64,000 nt of DNA from Gracilibacillus dipsosauri. GTDB taxonomy: Bacteria; Bacillota; Bacilli; Bacillales; Amphibacillaceae. Both the position numbers and the translations under genes were made by a program. This document shows positions 55,100-64,000 of the stretch, in pieces (position 1 is the stretch's first letter; each line of letters begins with the position of its first letter). The stretch covers positions 1 through 64,000 of the forward strand of contig NZ_QGTD01000020.1 of assembly GCF_003176895.1 (NCBI RefSeq), read 5' to 3'. A model generated the notes under the pieces. It was not told the origin of the DNA. It made no database searches and saw only the letters and a list, made by a program, of their open reading frames with translations.

Positions 55100-56173
55100 T
55101 TATGATTTTGCTTGTTCTAAGATGATATCCATCACCTTCTGTTTTGCTTCACTCACCTTATATTCGTTCATCTTATCTTTTATATCGTATTTTTGTTGCC
55201 TTAAGTCTTTTAATGATTGAATTAATGTGGATTTCGTCACATTCTCTTCCTCTAAGACTTTGGCATATCCTTGCTTCGCAAATGATTGTGCATTAACAAT
55301 TTGATCGCCCCTACTTGCTTGTAATGATAATGGAATCAAAAGCATCGGTTTATGTAATGCCAAAAATTCAAAAATAGCATTAGCACCAGCTCTAGAGCAC
55401 ACAAGATCCGTAATAGCTAAGAAGTCCTTTAGTTCGCCTTGTACATATTCGTATTGTACATAGCCCATTCGATTAATAGAATCATCGACCAAACCTTTGC
55501 CACAAATATGAATAATGTGAAAATCAGAAAGTAGTTCATCTAAGCCTTCCCGGATGGCATCATTTATCTTTTTCGATCCAGCACTTCCACCCATTATCAG
55601 CAATACATTCTTACGGCTATCCAGTCCAGTTAACTCATAACCTTTTTTCCGATTACCATTAAATAGCTCCTCACGTACTACTGCACCTATCCATTCCGCT
55701 TTTTTCTCGGGTAAATATTTCATCGTTTCAGGAAAAGTCGCCAAAATCTTTTTAGCAAATGGCATTGCTAACTTATTTGCAAGCCCCGGTGTATAATCTG
55801 ATTCGTGAATCACTGCAGGTATTCCTCTCATTTTTGCTGCAACTAATACTGGTACAGAGACAAAACCACCCTTGGAGAAAATCACGGCAGGCTTCTTTTT
55901 CCCAATAATGCGATAAGCTTGTAAAGTCCCTTTTAACACTTTAAACGGATCCTTGAAATTTTCCTTTGAAAAATATCTTCGCAGCTTTCCAGTAGAGATC
56001 GGATGATAAGTTACTCCTTCTATTGTTGCAATTAACTCTTTTTCTATTCCAGTTTTTGAACCAATATAGTCCACATCCCACCCATCTTTAATAAACTCAG
56101 GGATAATGGCCATATTAACCATGACATGCCCAGCTGTTCCTCCACCTGTAAATATTATTTGTTTCCTATTCAT
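55100..56173 (-). CDS. murG: MurG-type UDP-GlcNAc:lipid I N-acetylglucosaminyltransferase
   Basis: MurG adds GlcNAc to lipid I to form lipid II, at the inner face of the membrane. The 357-residue GT28 protein has FTGGGTAGH (residues 8-16, with Ala where MurG1 has Gly), [20 protein letters not shown] and the donor site [12 protein letters not shown]. The whole sequence follows the second MurG (MurG2) known in the B. cereus group. Because the gene stands alone and not in a dcw cluster, a second murG elsewhere is likely. The ATG at 56173 is preceded by GAGAGGAAG. Confidence 0.88.
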   Translation of the reverse strand: MNRKQIIFTGGGTAGHVMVNMAIIPEFIKDGWDVDYIGSKTGIEKELIATIEGVTYHPISTGKLRRYFSKENFKDPFKVLKGTLQAYRIIGKKKPAVIFSKGGFVSVPVLVAAKMRGIPAVIHESDYTPGLANKLAMPFAKKILATFPETMKYLPEKKAEWIGAVVREELFNGNRKKGYELTGLDSRKNVLLIMGGSAGSKKINDAIREGLDELLSDFHIIHICGKGLVDDSINRMGYVQYEYVQGELKDFLAITDLVCSRAGANAIFEFLALHKPMLLIPLSLQASRGDQIVNAQSFAKQGYAKVLEEENVTKSTLIQSLKDLRQQKYDIKDKMNEYKVSEAKQKVMDIILEQAKS

Positions 56174-56311
56174 TAGAGTTTCTTCCTCTCCTATCTTCAC
56201 CATTCTGTTACATTTATGTATATAAAATAATGCTTTTTATAATAAACGAAGCTATTAATGATTATACTTATACTTATTCTAATCACGCAAGTAAGTATGT
56301 ATGGGAGAACT

Positions 56312-56347
56312 GTAAAAACCTGCTCCAAATGATGGAAACAGGTTTCA
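56312..56347 (-). terminator. Probable terminator of the aldehyde dehydrogenase gene
   Basis: AAACCTG (56316-56322) pairs with CAGGTTT (56339-56345), and TTTTTACAG follows on the minus strand. Confidence 0.6.
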
Positions 56348-56353
56348 CTTTAA

Positions 56354-57781
56354 TTATTTTCTCAAATTCATTACAATCAAACGTTCTTCTGTCATCTCTT
56401 CTATGGAGTATTTTGGTCCTTCCTTTCCGTTTCCACTATCCTTTACTCCACCATATGGCATTAAATCAACACGATATTGGGAACCATCGTTTATCATAAA
56501 ACCGCCAACCTCTACATTTTTAGCTGCATAAAACGCTGTGTCAAGGTTTTGCGTGAAAATTCCGCCTTGTAAGCCATAATCTGATTGGTTTACTTCACGA
56601 ATACATGCATCAAGATCATGGAATGGAATCACACTTGCGACAGGCGCAAAAATCTCTTCACACACTACCCTAAATTGAGGCTGCACATTCGTAAGAATGG
56701 TAGGCTTTAATAAAGCCCCCTCTCTTTCCCCACCAATAGCAATTCTTGCTCCTTTTTCTACTGCTTCTTGAATCCATTTCTCTGCTCGCTCTGCTTCTTT
56801 TACATCAATCATTGGACCGACATCTGTCTCGGGATCATTAGGATCTCCAACCTGTAATTGGTTAATCTCAGAGATCAATTTCTCTAAAAAAATGTCTTTA
56901 ATCGTTTCATGCACATAAATTCTTTGTACTGAAATACACACTTGTCCAGCAAAGGCAAAGCTTTGACCAGCTAGTGTCTTAGCCGCATGATTAAGGTCTG
57001 CCTCTTTATCGATAATTACTGGCGAATTATTGCCTAATTCTAAAATGAGCCGATTAAGACCAGTTTCTTGTTTTAATTGAAGTCCCACTTTTGCACTTCC
57101 GGTAAATGTATAGAGTGCAATCCTTTCGTCATCCATCATTAATTTTCCAACAGTAGAACCAGAACCTACCAAGACTTGTAAAAGTCCAGCTGGAAGTCCT
57201 GCCTCTTCAAGAATTTTTGCAAGCTTCAAGGCGGATATAGGTGTTTTACTTGCCGGCTTTAATACAACAGCATTTCCTGCTGCAAGTGCCGGGGCAATCT
57301 TATGAGCTACTAAATTTAATGGGAAATTAAAGGGGCTGATGGCGCCAATTACACCTACAGGTACCTTTATAGTAAAAGCAAGTCGATTCTCTGAACCTGG
57401 TGCTGCCTCTACAGGCACTCCTTCACCATGAATTCTTTTGGCTTCCTCTGCGGCTATTAAAAAGGTTTGAGCTGATCTATCAATTTCACTACGCGCCTGC
57501 TTTAATGGCTTACCAGCTTCTAAAACAATCGTTTTGGCTAAATCCTCCTTATTTGCGAGCAATAATTCTGAACTCTTTTGCAAGATTTTATACCGATCAT
57601 ATGGAGATAGATTTTTTGTTTCGAATGCCTCCAATGCACTAGAAATTGCCAGATCCACATCGTTTTCAGATGCTTTTGATACTTTTGCAAATGGTTTCTG
57701 TGAATACTTATCCAGTACTTCTAATGTATCTTCTGTATTGATCCATTTTCCGTCTATGTACAATCCATATTTATCCATCAT
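56354..57781 (-). CDS. NAD(P)-dependent aldehyde dehydrogenase
   Basis: This 475-residue aldehyde dehydrogenase has the cofactor loop FTGSAKVG, catalytic Glu in LILELGNNSP and the nucleophilic Cys near residue 280 (FAGQVC). The VCISVQRI context and SPFNFPLN motif are like lactaldehyde, glyceraldehyde-3-phosphate (non-phosphorylating) or phosphonoacetaldehyde dehydrogenases, so the substrate is open. Two adjacent ATG codons follow AAAGAGGTG. It is monocistronic. Confidence 0.88.
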   Translation of the reverse strand: MMDKYGLYIDGKWINTEDTLEVLDKYSQKPFAKVSKASENDVDLAISSALEAFETKNLSPYDRYKILQKSSELLLANKEDLAKTIVLEAGKPLKQARSEIDRSAQTFLIAAEEAKRIHGEGVPVEAAPGSENRLAFTIKVPVGVIGAISPFNFPLNLVAHKIAPALAAGNAVVLKPASKTPISALKLAKILEEAGLPAGLLQVLVGSGSTVGKLMMDDERIALYTFTGSAKVGLQLKQETGLNRLILELGNNSPVIIDKEADLNHAAKTLAGQSFAFAGQVCISVQRIYVHETIKDIFLEKLISEINQLQVGDPNDPETDVGPMIDVKEAERAEKWIQEAVEKGARIAIGGEREGALLKPTILTNVQPQFRVVCEEIFAPVASVIPFHDLDACIREVNQSDYGLQGGIFTQNLDTAFYAAKNVEVGGFMINDGSQYRVDLMPYGGVKDSGNGKEGPKYSIEEMTEERLIVMNLRK

Positions 57782-57832
57782 CTGACACCTCTTTTTTATT
57801 GATTACTAAGGTTATTCCACGTATCCATCCTT

Positions 57833-58375
57833 TCAAACATGCTTGATAAACCTATCTATTAAAAAAGCCGGCTCATCTTCTAACATCGCTAAGGATCGAA
57901 ATTCCTCTTTCATAAATCCTTCTGATACCATATGATCTAACCATTTTGCCAATGGTTGGTAATATTGTTGTATATTTAACATACCAATTGGTTTTTGATG
58001 GATACCAATTTGAGCCCATGTAAAAATTTCAAATAATTCCTCTAAGGTTCCAGGACCACCAGGTAACGCAATGAATCCATCTGCTAATTCTGCCATTTTT
58101 GCCTTTCGCTCATGCATGGACTCAACAGTAATTAGCTCTGTTAAATTCTGATGAGCTACCTCCTGTTCAACAAAAAAATTAGGGATCACACCAATCACTT
58201 TACCGCCTGTATCTAGGACTGCATCGGCAACAGACCCCATTAATCCTGTACTTTAGCCTCCATAAATTAAGGTAATATTTCGTTTTGCCAATTCCTTCCC
58301 AAGCTCACGTGCCCCCTCTTCATAAGCTAAAGACTTACCTTTTCTCGAGCCACAATAAACCGCAATATGCTTCAT
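57833..58375 (-). pseudogene. LOG-family (YvdD-like) gene with an internal stop codon
   Basis: This gene of 180 codons codes for a TIGR00730/LOG-type protein, a family of nucleotide-ribose phosphoribohydrolases (cytokinin-activating type). Both halves are in the same frame and otherwise intact: MKHIAVYCGS and LIYGG in the first, GLMGSVADA and the PGGPGTLEE motif in the second. Codon 41 is TAA (58253-58255), in the YGG-x-xTGLMG nucleotide loop, where a small residue such as Ser (TCA) is usual. A single base change would cause it. A downstream ATG at 58240 could restart but gives a protein without the first strand. AAGGAAGTGA precedes the start. Mutation, sequencing error or rare readthrough are possible. 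Confidence 0.85.
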
Positions 58376-58412
58376 CCTACCATCACTTCCTTTACTAGCT
58401 ATAATCCTATTT

Positions 58413-58450
58413 AAAAAGCACAAATGTTTAGTAAACATTTGTGCTTTTTT
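58413..58450. terminator. Long bidirectional terminator between nupC and the LOG-family gene
   Basis: A perfect 17-bp stem (arms at 58413-58429 and 58433-58449) with a three-base loop and A/T tracts on both sides lies after the nupC stop. It isolates the LOG gene's transcript. Confidence 0.9.
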
Positions 58451-58472
58451 AGTATATGTCAAGCTATTAATT

Positions 58473-59654
58473 TTATAAAAATAATCCAGCAATTGTTGCA
58501 GATAGAATGGAACCTAACGTTGCCCCGATCAATAGTTTGAAACCAAACTTCGATACGGCTGCTCCTTTTTCACTATCAATTCCTTGTACGGTACCTGCAA
58601 TAATACCAATAGAAGAGAAGTTAGCAAAACTTGTAAGGAAGACAGTAACAATTCCTACAGTTTTTTCAGAGAATGTATCTACTGATGGCTGTAGCTGAAG
58701 CATTGCAACAAATTCGTTTGTAATAATTTTTGTTCCCATAATACTTCCTGCTTCGATTACTTCATTTGGAGAGATCCCCATTAATATGCCGATTGGAGCT
58801 AAGATATAACCTAATATTTGCTCTAAAGTAATGTCATTAAAAATAAATTGAATTACCCAGTTCACCGCTTCTAGTGATGCAATAAAAGCTATCAGCATTG
58901 CAGCTACGATTAAGGCTATTTTCCCACCATCTAATGCACCATTTCCCATTGCTTCAAAAAGGCTTTTTGATTCTGAAACATTCTTTACATCGATCTCATC
59001 ATCATGATCCCCTACCTTAACAGGTGCAATAATGGATGCAATGATAAGGGCACTAAACATGTTTAAGGGAATGGCAACAAGAACATATTCAGCTGGAAGC
59101 ATTTGCATATAGGATCCTATGATCGATGCAGAAACAGATCCCATTGCCGATGCACTTACAATATATAGGCGATTATTATTCAATTTTGAAAATTGAGATT
59201 TTACCGCAAGCAATGCTTCTGATTGACCAAAAAACATACTATTTACCGCATTGAATGATTCCACCTTTGGAAGCCCAGTAACTTTGGAAATGAGTCCCCC
59301 AAAATATTTAATAATAATTGGCAAAATTCGTAGGTAAGTAAGCACAGATAACAATGTGGCAAAGAAGATAATAATTAATAGAACATTAAAGAAGAAAACC
59401 CCTTCTCCCTCAATTCCTCCAACAACAAAATTAACCCCTTCTGTTCCAAATTCAATCAACTTGTTGAATACACTGGAAATCCAGTTAATAATAGCTGCAC
59501 CAATGGATGTCATAAACATAAACCATGTAGTAACTAGCTGTGCGATTAACATAATGACAATTGCACGATAATTAATGTTTTTCCTGTCATTACTCATTGC
59601 ATAAGCAATCGCTAACACTAAAATAATAGCAATAATACCTAATAAAATTCCCAA
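58473..59654 (-). CDS. nupC: NupC-type concentrative nucleoside transporter
   Basis: This 393-residue CNT-family symporter imports nucleosides with H+ or Na+. Family blocks include MFFGQSEALLAVK and GSYMQMLPAEYVL in the middle and TSFANFSSIGIIAG near the C-terminus. Length equals B. subtilis NupC. A TTG start at 59654 follows AAAAGGAGGAG. The gene stands alone; no deoC or pdp is adjacent. Upstream there is a palindrome of unclear role at 59786-59820. Confidence 0.92.
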   Translation of the reverse strand: MGILLGIIAIILVLAIAYAMSNDRKNINYRAIVIMLIAQLVTTWFMFMTSIGAAIINWISSVFNKLIEFGTEGVNFVVGGIEGEGVFFFNVLLIIIFFATLLSVLTYLRILPIIIKYFGGLISKVTGLPKVESFNAVNSMFFGQSEALLAVKSQFSKLNNNRLYIVSASAMGSVSASIIGSYMQMLPAEYVLVAIPLNMFSALIIASIIAPVKVGDHDDEIDVKNVSESKSLFEAMGNGALDGGKIALIVAAMLIAFIASLEAVNWVIQFIFNDITLEQILGYILAPIGILMGISPNEVIEAGSIMGTKIITNEFVAMLQLQPSVDTFSEKTVGIVTVFLTSFANFSSIGIIAGTVQGIDSEKGAAVSKFGFKLLIGATLGSILSATIAGLFL

Positions 59655-59785
59655 TTATAGCTCCTCCTTTTCTCTTTCTTCTAATCTTTCCCTTTATATT
59701 GTATGGATAACCATATCACAAGAAAAATGGACTTAAATCTGATCATTTTCATACTTAGAAGGTAAAGTCGACTTTTTCTAAAAAA

Positions 59786-59827
59786 GGTACACTTTAATTT
59801 ATACTATATTAAAGTGTGCCATTGCAA
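59786..59827 (-). promoter_or_regulatory. Candidate nupC promoter within a palindrome
   Basis: On the minus strand TTGCAA (59827-59822) and TATAAA (59803-59798) are 18 bp apart. A 13-bp inverted repeat with one wobble (arms 59786-59798 and 59808-59820) surrounds the -10 region. The same repeat is followed by TTTTTT on the minus strand, so it could also be a terminator or attenuator. Confidence 0.4.
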
Positions 59828-59928
59828 TGATTTTTATGATATTTGTTGAACAAGAGAGAAAAATGTTACACTCTCTTACATTTCGAATTATTTTCGCAAT
59901 ATTTGGGCAATTTTGATAATAAAATATA

Positions 59929-59960
59929 TAAAAAAAAGCTACCCTATAGGATAGCTTTTT
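59929..59960 (-). terminator. Intrinsic terminator of yhbH
   Basis: AAAAAGCTACCC (59933-59944) pairs with GGATAGCTTTTT (59949-59960) with one mismatch, and a T run follows on the minus strand. The stem includes the yhbH stop codon. Confidence 0.85.
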
Positions 59961-61092
59961 CTTCATGGAAAAAGTGTTTCATTGCATAGAATACATCTTC
60001 TTTATTTCGTAAAATAAATTGCTTAAAACGAGGATGATCAATGTCTTTAAAAGCCTGAGTTAATGTCGAATAACGGTTGTATTGATTGACCTCTCCATAT
60101 CCAAATAAACTTGCATGCTCCAATAATTTTGAGACAGCCTCAAGGGATCTTCGGTTATCAGAGGTTAAATTGTCTCCATCCGATATATGAAATGGATAGA
60201 TATTATATCTGCTTGGAGGATATTTTTCTTCAATTAATTCTAGTGCTTTTCGATAGGCTGAAGAACAAATTGTTCCCCCACTCTCGCCTTTCGTAAAAAA
60301 GGATTCTTCATCGACTACTTTTGCTTCCGTATGATGGGCAATAAATTCGACTTCTACTGATTCATATTTTTTCCGCAAAAACCGTACAGTCCAGAAATAA
60401 AAGCTTCTAGCTACATATTTTTCAAATTGGCCCATTGACCCACTTGTATCCATCATGGCAAGCACGACCGCTTTAGATTCAGGTTTTATAATATTATCCC
60501 AGGTTTTATATCGTAAATCATCAGGATAAATAGGAGTAAACGACGGATTACCTTCTAATGCATTTCGACGATAAGATGCAAGCATCGTCCTTTTCTTATC
60601 TATATTTCCGGTTAATCCTTTTTTACGAATATCTTTAAACTCAACATCTGTTATCGTAATATTATCCTTCTCTTTTTCTTCTAAATTAGGTAAAGCTAAT
60701 TCCTGAAAGAATGCTTCTTCCAGTGTTTCAAAATCCACCTCTGCTTCATAGTAATCTGTACCAGGTTTGTCACCTGCTTTTTGCCCTTTTTGACCTTTTT
60801 GTGGTGTACCGTCTTGAGCTACTATGTCTCCTACCTTACTATCACCATTTCCTTGACCAACATGCTTATTCTTCGACTGGTTGTATCGTATTTTATACTC
60901 ATCTAATGAGCGAATAGGAACACGAATAATGTCCTTGCCTCGAGACATAATAATGTTTTCTTCACTGACGATATCAGGTAAGCGCTTTTTTATGGCATCC
61001 TTTATTTTCTCCTGATGTCTCTTCTGATCGTCAAACCCTTTTCTATGGAGGGACCAATCCTCTTCCGCTATAACAAAATTATAATCAGTCAT
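59944..61092 (-). CDS. yhbH: YhbH sporulation protein (DUF444)
   Basis: YhbH is a sporulation protein of the DUF444 family with a von Willebrand A-like domain; the metal-site motif [11 protein letters not shown] is near residue 215 and an ISDGDN motif follows. The 382-residue length matches B. subtilis YhbH (392). It is functionally linked in many genomes with SpoVR and the kinase PrkA; here spoVR is 19 kb away. GAGGAGGGGAAGG lies just before the ATG. Monocistronic. Confidence 0.93.
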   Translation of the reverse strand: MTDYNFVIAEEDWSLHRKGFDDQKRHQEKIKDAIKKRLPDIVSEENIIMSRGKDIIRVPIRSLDEYKIRYNQSKNKHVGQGNGDSKVGDIVAQDGTPQKGQKGQKAGDKPGTDYYEAEVDFETLEEAFFQELALPNLEEKEKDNITITDVEFKDIRKKGLTGNIDKKRTMLASYRRNALEGNPSFTPIYPDDLRYKTWDNIIKPESKAVVLAMMDTSGSMGQFEKYVARSFYFWTVRFLRKKYESVEVEFIAHHTEAKVVDEESFFTKGESGGTICSSAYRKALELIEEKYPPSRYNIYPFHISDGDNLTSDNRRSLEAVSKLLEHASLFGYGEVNQYNRYSTLTQAFKDIDHPRFKQFILRNKEDVFYAMKHFFHEEKAIL

Positions 61093-61239
61093 CCTTCCCC
61101 TCCTCTGCTTGTATTATTTTATTGTATGCAAGTTTTGGCAGAATGATTAAGTATTTCACGATATTTTTTCATCTATTCTAATGTCCAAATTATCAAAGAC
61201 TTCACCAACCCATTTGCTGTACTTTAATCATTTTTATAC

Positions 61240-61283
61240 GCAAAAAAACGCTCATTAACCTTTTCGGTTAATGAACGTTTTTA
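61240..61283 (-). terminator. Intrinsic terminator of the odhAB operon
   Basis: A 17-bp stem with one mismatch (arms 61244-61260 and 61266-61282) lies five bases after the odhB stop codon, with T residues next on the minus strand. Confidence 0.9.
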
Positions 61284-61288
61284 CAAAT

Positions 61289-62572
61289 CTATCCTTCTAG
61301 CAAGAGATCGTAAGGGTCTTCCAGCAATTGCTTAATTCGAACTAGGAATTGTACTGCATCTTTACCATCTACTATTCGATGGTCATAAGACAAGGCAATA
61401 TACATCATTGGTCGCACCTCAATAGAGTCATCAGGCATGACCACTGCGCGTTTTTTAATCGAATGCATCCCTAAAATACCAACCTGTGGTGTATTTAGTA
61501 TTGGTGTGGATAACAATGATCCAAAGATCCCACCATTTGTAATGGTAAAGGAGCCTCCTTGTAAATCAGAAATCTGAAGTTCTTTATTTTTCGCTTTGGC
61601 ACCTAACCTACCAATTTCAGATTCAATTCCTGCGAAGTCTAGTCGATCAGCGTCACGTACTACTGGAACAACCAAACCATCGTCAGTAGAAACAGCAATA
61701 CCAATATCATAGAATTTCTTGAGGACAATCTCATTTTCTTGAATTTCCGCATTTATATAAGGAAATTCTTTTAATGCTCCAACAACAGCTTTTGTAAAGA
61801 AAGACATAAAGCCTAATTTCACATCATGCTTTTCTAAAAATTTGTCTTTTCTCTCGCTTCTCAGCTTCATCACTGCTGTCATATCGACTTCATTAAAGGT
61901 TGTTAACATAGCAGCTGTATGCTGTGCTTCAACTAAACGATTAGCGATTGTTTGACGACGGCGTGTCATCTTTACTCTTTCCACAGGCTTATCAAATTCC
62001 TGCTGAGAAGAGTTAGTAGAAATCTGTTGTTTACTCTTACTGTCACTTGAAGCTTGCTTTTGCTTCTCCGCTTTTAAAGCATCGGATAAATGTTCTACGT
62101 CCTCAGGACGAATTCTACCTAATGGATCTGTTGGTACGACATCATTTAAATCAATACCTAATTCACGTGCTCTCTTTCTCGTAGCAGGGGAAGCGACAAC
62201 CTTTTGCTCTTTACCAGACTTTTTCGGCTCTGGTGTAGAGGCTTCGTTATTATCTGTGGCCTGCTTCTCTTCCTTAGAAGGGGCAGTAGCTTCAGAGTCC
62301 TCTGACTTCGATTCCTCTTTTGTATCTACTGCTTCACCATTTTCATCTATTTTGGCAATAACTTCTCCTACTTCCACATCATCGCCAGCATTTTTTACAA
62401 ATTCTTTTAAGACACCAGCATATTCTGCGTTAACCTCAACATTTACTTTATCTGTTTCTAATTCACAAATTGGGTCGCCTTTTTCTACCGCATCCCCCTC
62501 ACTCACTAACCATTCCGCAATTGTACCTTCTGTAATAGATTCTGCTAATTCTGGGACTTTAATTTCTTTCAT
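61289..62572 (-). CDS. odhB: Dihydrolipoyl succinyltransferase (E2 of 2-oxoglutarate dehydrogenase)
   Basis: This E2 core enzyme transfers the succinyl group to CoA in the TCA cycle. The 427-residue protein has one lipoyl domain with lipoyl-Lys42 (ETDKVNV), a Glu/Ser/Lys-rich linker, a peripheral subunit-binding domain (about 125-160, ATRKRARELGIDLNDV), a second linker and the catalytic domain with DHRIVDGKDA. The start codon overlaps the odhA stop (TAATG). Operon with odhA, as in B. subtilis. Confidence 0.95.
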   Translation of the reverse strand: MKEIKVPELAESITEGTIAEWLVSEGDAVEKGDPICELETDKVNVEVNAEYAGVLKEFVKNAGDDVEVGEVIAKIDENGEAVDTKEESKSEDSEATAPSKEEKQATDNNEASTPEPKKSGKEQKVVASPATRKRARELGIDLNDVVPTDPLGRIRPEDVEHLSDALKAEKQKQASSDSKSKQQISTNSSQQEFDKPVERVKMTRRRQTIANRLVEAQHTAAMLTTFNEVDMTAVMKLRSERKDKFLEKHDVKLGFMSFFTKAVVGALKEFPYINAEIQENEIVLKKFYDIGIAVSTDDGLVVPVVRDADRLDFAGIESEIGRLGAKAKNKELQISDLQGGSFTITNGGIFGSLLSTPILNTPQVGILGMHSIKKRAVVMPDDSIEVRPMMYIALSYDHRIVDGKDAVQFLVRIKQLLEDPYDLLLEG

Positions 62573-64000
62573 TAGTTTTTTCCTCCTTCAGAAAGCTCTA
62601 ATGCTCTTTTTACTAGGCTTCGTTGTTCTGCTTTATGGATATGTGGGTCACCTACGGATGGCGATGAGCGTTGACATCTACCAACATAATGTAAATCAAT
62701 TTTCTTTTCTTCGAGCATTTTAAATAGTAGCTCTTTCACAAAATTCCAGCAACCCATGTTTCGAGGTTCTTCCTGAACCCACACTACTTCTGTTAGATTT
62801 GGACAACCTTCAATCACTTCTCGAATTTGTTGTTCAGGGAATGGGTAGATTTGCTCTAAGCGTAGAACATGAACATCTTCATACGCTGCTTGATTATCAC
62901 TCATTTTGTCTTCAATATCTACCATTACTTTTCCTGTTCCGATTAGTAATCTTTTTGCTTTTTTAGAAGTCCATTCTAAACCTGGTTGCTGCATTAATGG
63001 TTGGAATTTACCATTCGTGAATTTATCAAGTGTGGAAACTACACGAGAGCTTCTTAATAGACTCTTCGGTGTCATGACAATTAATGGTCTAGCAGCTTCA
63101 CTATCCACTAATGCCGCTTGTCGACGTAATAGGTGGAAGAATTGCGCACTTGATGTAACATTTGCTACTATCCAGTTATTTTCAGCTGCCATTGTTAAAA
63201 ATCTTTCCACCCTACCGCTGGAATGTTCAGGCCCTTGCCCCTCATAACCATGTGGCAATAGAATGACCATATTAGATCGCTCATCCCATTTAGCACGTGA
63301 AGAAGAAATAAATTGATCAAAAATAACTTGTGCTGCATTGGCAAAATCACCAAATTGAGCTTCCCATATTACTAGTGTCTTTGGTGCTTTCACACTATAG
63401 CCATACTCAAAGCCGAGTACAGCTGCTTCTGATAAAGGGCTATTATGAACATCGAATGTTGCCTTTGCTTCATCCAAACCATGAAGTGGACAATACGTGT
63501 CATTTGTCTCTATATCATGTAATACTAAATGACGATGTGCAAAGGTTCCTCGCTCAGAATCTTGACCAGATAAACGAATTGGAATACCATCTTGCAAAAT
63601 GGATGCATAAGCTAAAGCTTCTCCAACAGCCCAATCTGCTTTTTCCTCATTAGCGAAAGTATTATGACGTTTTTGAAGAATCTTTTCTAACTTTTTAAAT
63701 GCCTGAAATCCTTCAGGACGCTTCAATATTCCTTCATTAAGTGATAATAGTAATTCCTTTGGAACAGCTGTTTCAATATCATTCAAGCTTGTTTGTAAGG
63801 CTTTAGGTACAGGTAATGCCTCCGGATTCTCGTTCGTGCTCTCCGTCATTTCATCATAAATACCTTGAAGTTTATTGAAAACGGCTTCCTTCATTTCTTC
63901 AAAAGCGTTTTCTTGAATAATGCCTTGGTCCTGAAGGTTCTTCGCATACACAGTTGCACAAGTGTCGTGCTGATCTATACTTTTGTACAATTTAGGTTGG
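62572..64000 (-). CDS. odhA: 2-oxoglutarate dehydrogenase E1 component, 3' part only
   Basis: This is the C-terminal part (about 475 residues) of the thiamine-dependent E1 that decarboxylates 2-oxoglutarate. Upstream codons reading QPKLYKS run in frame to the window edge, so the internal TTG at 63990 is not the start. Visible features: SGQDSERGTFAHRH (thiamine-site histidines), GYSVKAPKTLVIWEAQFGDFANAAQVIFDQ, LLPHGYEGQGPEHSSGR and the C-terminal VQEEPRNMGCW. The stop codon overlaps the odhB start. Confidence 0.95.
   Translation of the reverse strand, partial: QPKLYKSIDQHDTCATVYAKNLQDQGIIQENAFEEMKEAVFNKLQGIYDEMTESTNENPEALPVPKALQTSLNDIETAVPKELLLSLNEGILKRPEGFQAFKKLEKILQKRHNTFANEEKADWAVGEALAYASILQDGIPIRLSGQDSERGTFAHRHLVLHDIETNDTYCPLHGLDEAKATFDVHNSPLSEAAVLGFEYGYSVKAPKTLVIWEAQFGDFANAAQVIFDQFISSSRAKWDERSNMVILLPHGYEGQGPEHSSGRVERFLTMAAENNWIVANVTSSAQFFHLLRRQAALVDSEAARPLIVMTPKSLLRSSRVVSTLDKFTNGKFQPLMQQPGLEWTSKKAKRLLIGTGKVMVDIEDKMSDNQAAYEDVHVLRLEQIYPFPEQQIREVIEGCPNLTEVVWVQEEPRNMGCWNFVKELLFKMLEEKKIDLHYVGRCQRSSPSVGDPHIHKAEQRSLVKRALELSEGGKN

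Noticed and set aside
59655-59928. Purine riboswitch before nupC
   Set aside because: None of the conserved purine-aptamer loop sequences could be found in the region.
63988-63990. A complete gene starting at 63990
   Set aside because: The codons upstream to the window edge continue the odhA protein sequence, so the gene is cut by the window.

Overview
The window is chromosomal DNA of a low-GC, endospore-forming Firmicute of the family Bacillaceae. Several gene blocks follow Bacillus subtilis order (yhaI ... prsA ... yhaM, yhaN, yhaO, yhaP, yhaQ, then yheA, yheB and a yheCD-type gene). Sporulation genes are scattered throughout: an alpha/beta SASP, yabG, a yjcZ-type mini-protein, spoVR, yhbH and a YhcN-type lipoprotein. 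The very acidic extracytoplasmic tail on PrsA and the general protein style suggest a halotolerant genus such as Gracilibacillus, Oceanobacillus or Virgibacillus. The genus cannot be fixed from the sequence alone. No tRNA, rRNA, prophage, insertion sequence or CRISPR array was recognised.

Layout. 0-9.3 kb: yhaI, two membrane proteins, the PrsA foldase, the exoribonuclease YhaM, an MscS channel and the SbcC/SbcD-like pair yhaN-yhaO. 9.5-15.2 kb: the ABC exporter yhaPQ, yheA, yheB, a YheC/D ATP-grasp protein and a small charged protein. 15.3-22 kb: a PucR-type regulator, the sugar-ABC ATPase MsmX, a SASP, fumarase, YabG, a VanY-type carboxypeptidase and an IDEAL-domain protein. 22-28 kb: a CDF transporter, AzlCD, methionine aminopeptidase, a 35-residue YjcZ-type protein, a short-chain dehydrogenase, a trans-sulfuration enzyme and DegV. 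28.3-34.6 kb: the qoxABCD quinol oxidase operon, divergent from a two-component system. 34.7-43 kb: DUF389 and ChrA membrane proteins, the czcD-czrA zinc module, a Pro/Gly-rich protein, SpoVR, a degenerate rhodanese and an M20 peptidase. 43-46.4 kb: a methionine-to-cysteine recycling operon, yrrT-luxS-mccA-mccB. 46.4-53.3 kb: a YhcN lipoprotein, a structured repeat array, sigI-rsgI, a membrane-anchored trypsin-like protease and a sortase-anchored subtilase. 53.4-64 kb: carbonic anhydrase, aldo-keto reductase, MurG, aldehyde dehydrogenase, a LOG-family gene interrupted by one stop codon, NupC, YhbH, and odhB with the 3' part of odhA, which runs off the window.

The least explained stretch is 47.2-48.04 kb. 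A conserved two-hairpin element is present in tandem there. One 77-bp segment is repeated exactly three times, and two copies of a 12-bp stem differ by a compensated base pair. A diverged relative lies about 440 bp upstream, on the other side of a small orphan gene. Most transcription units end in clear intrinsic terminators, which were used to support unit boundaries. Many start codons were moved from the longest open frame to the ATG, GTG or TTG that has a properly spaced Shine-Dalgarno sequence.
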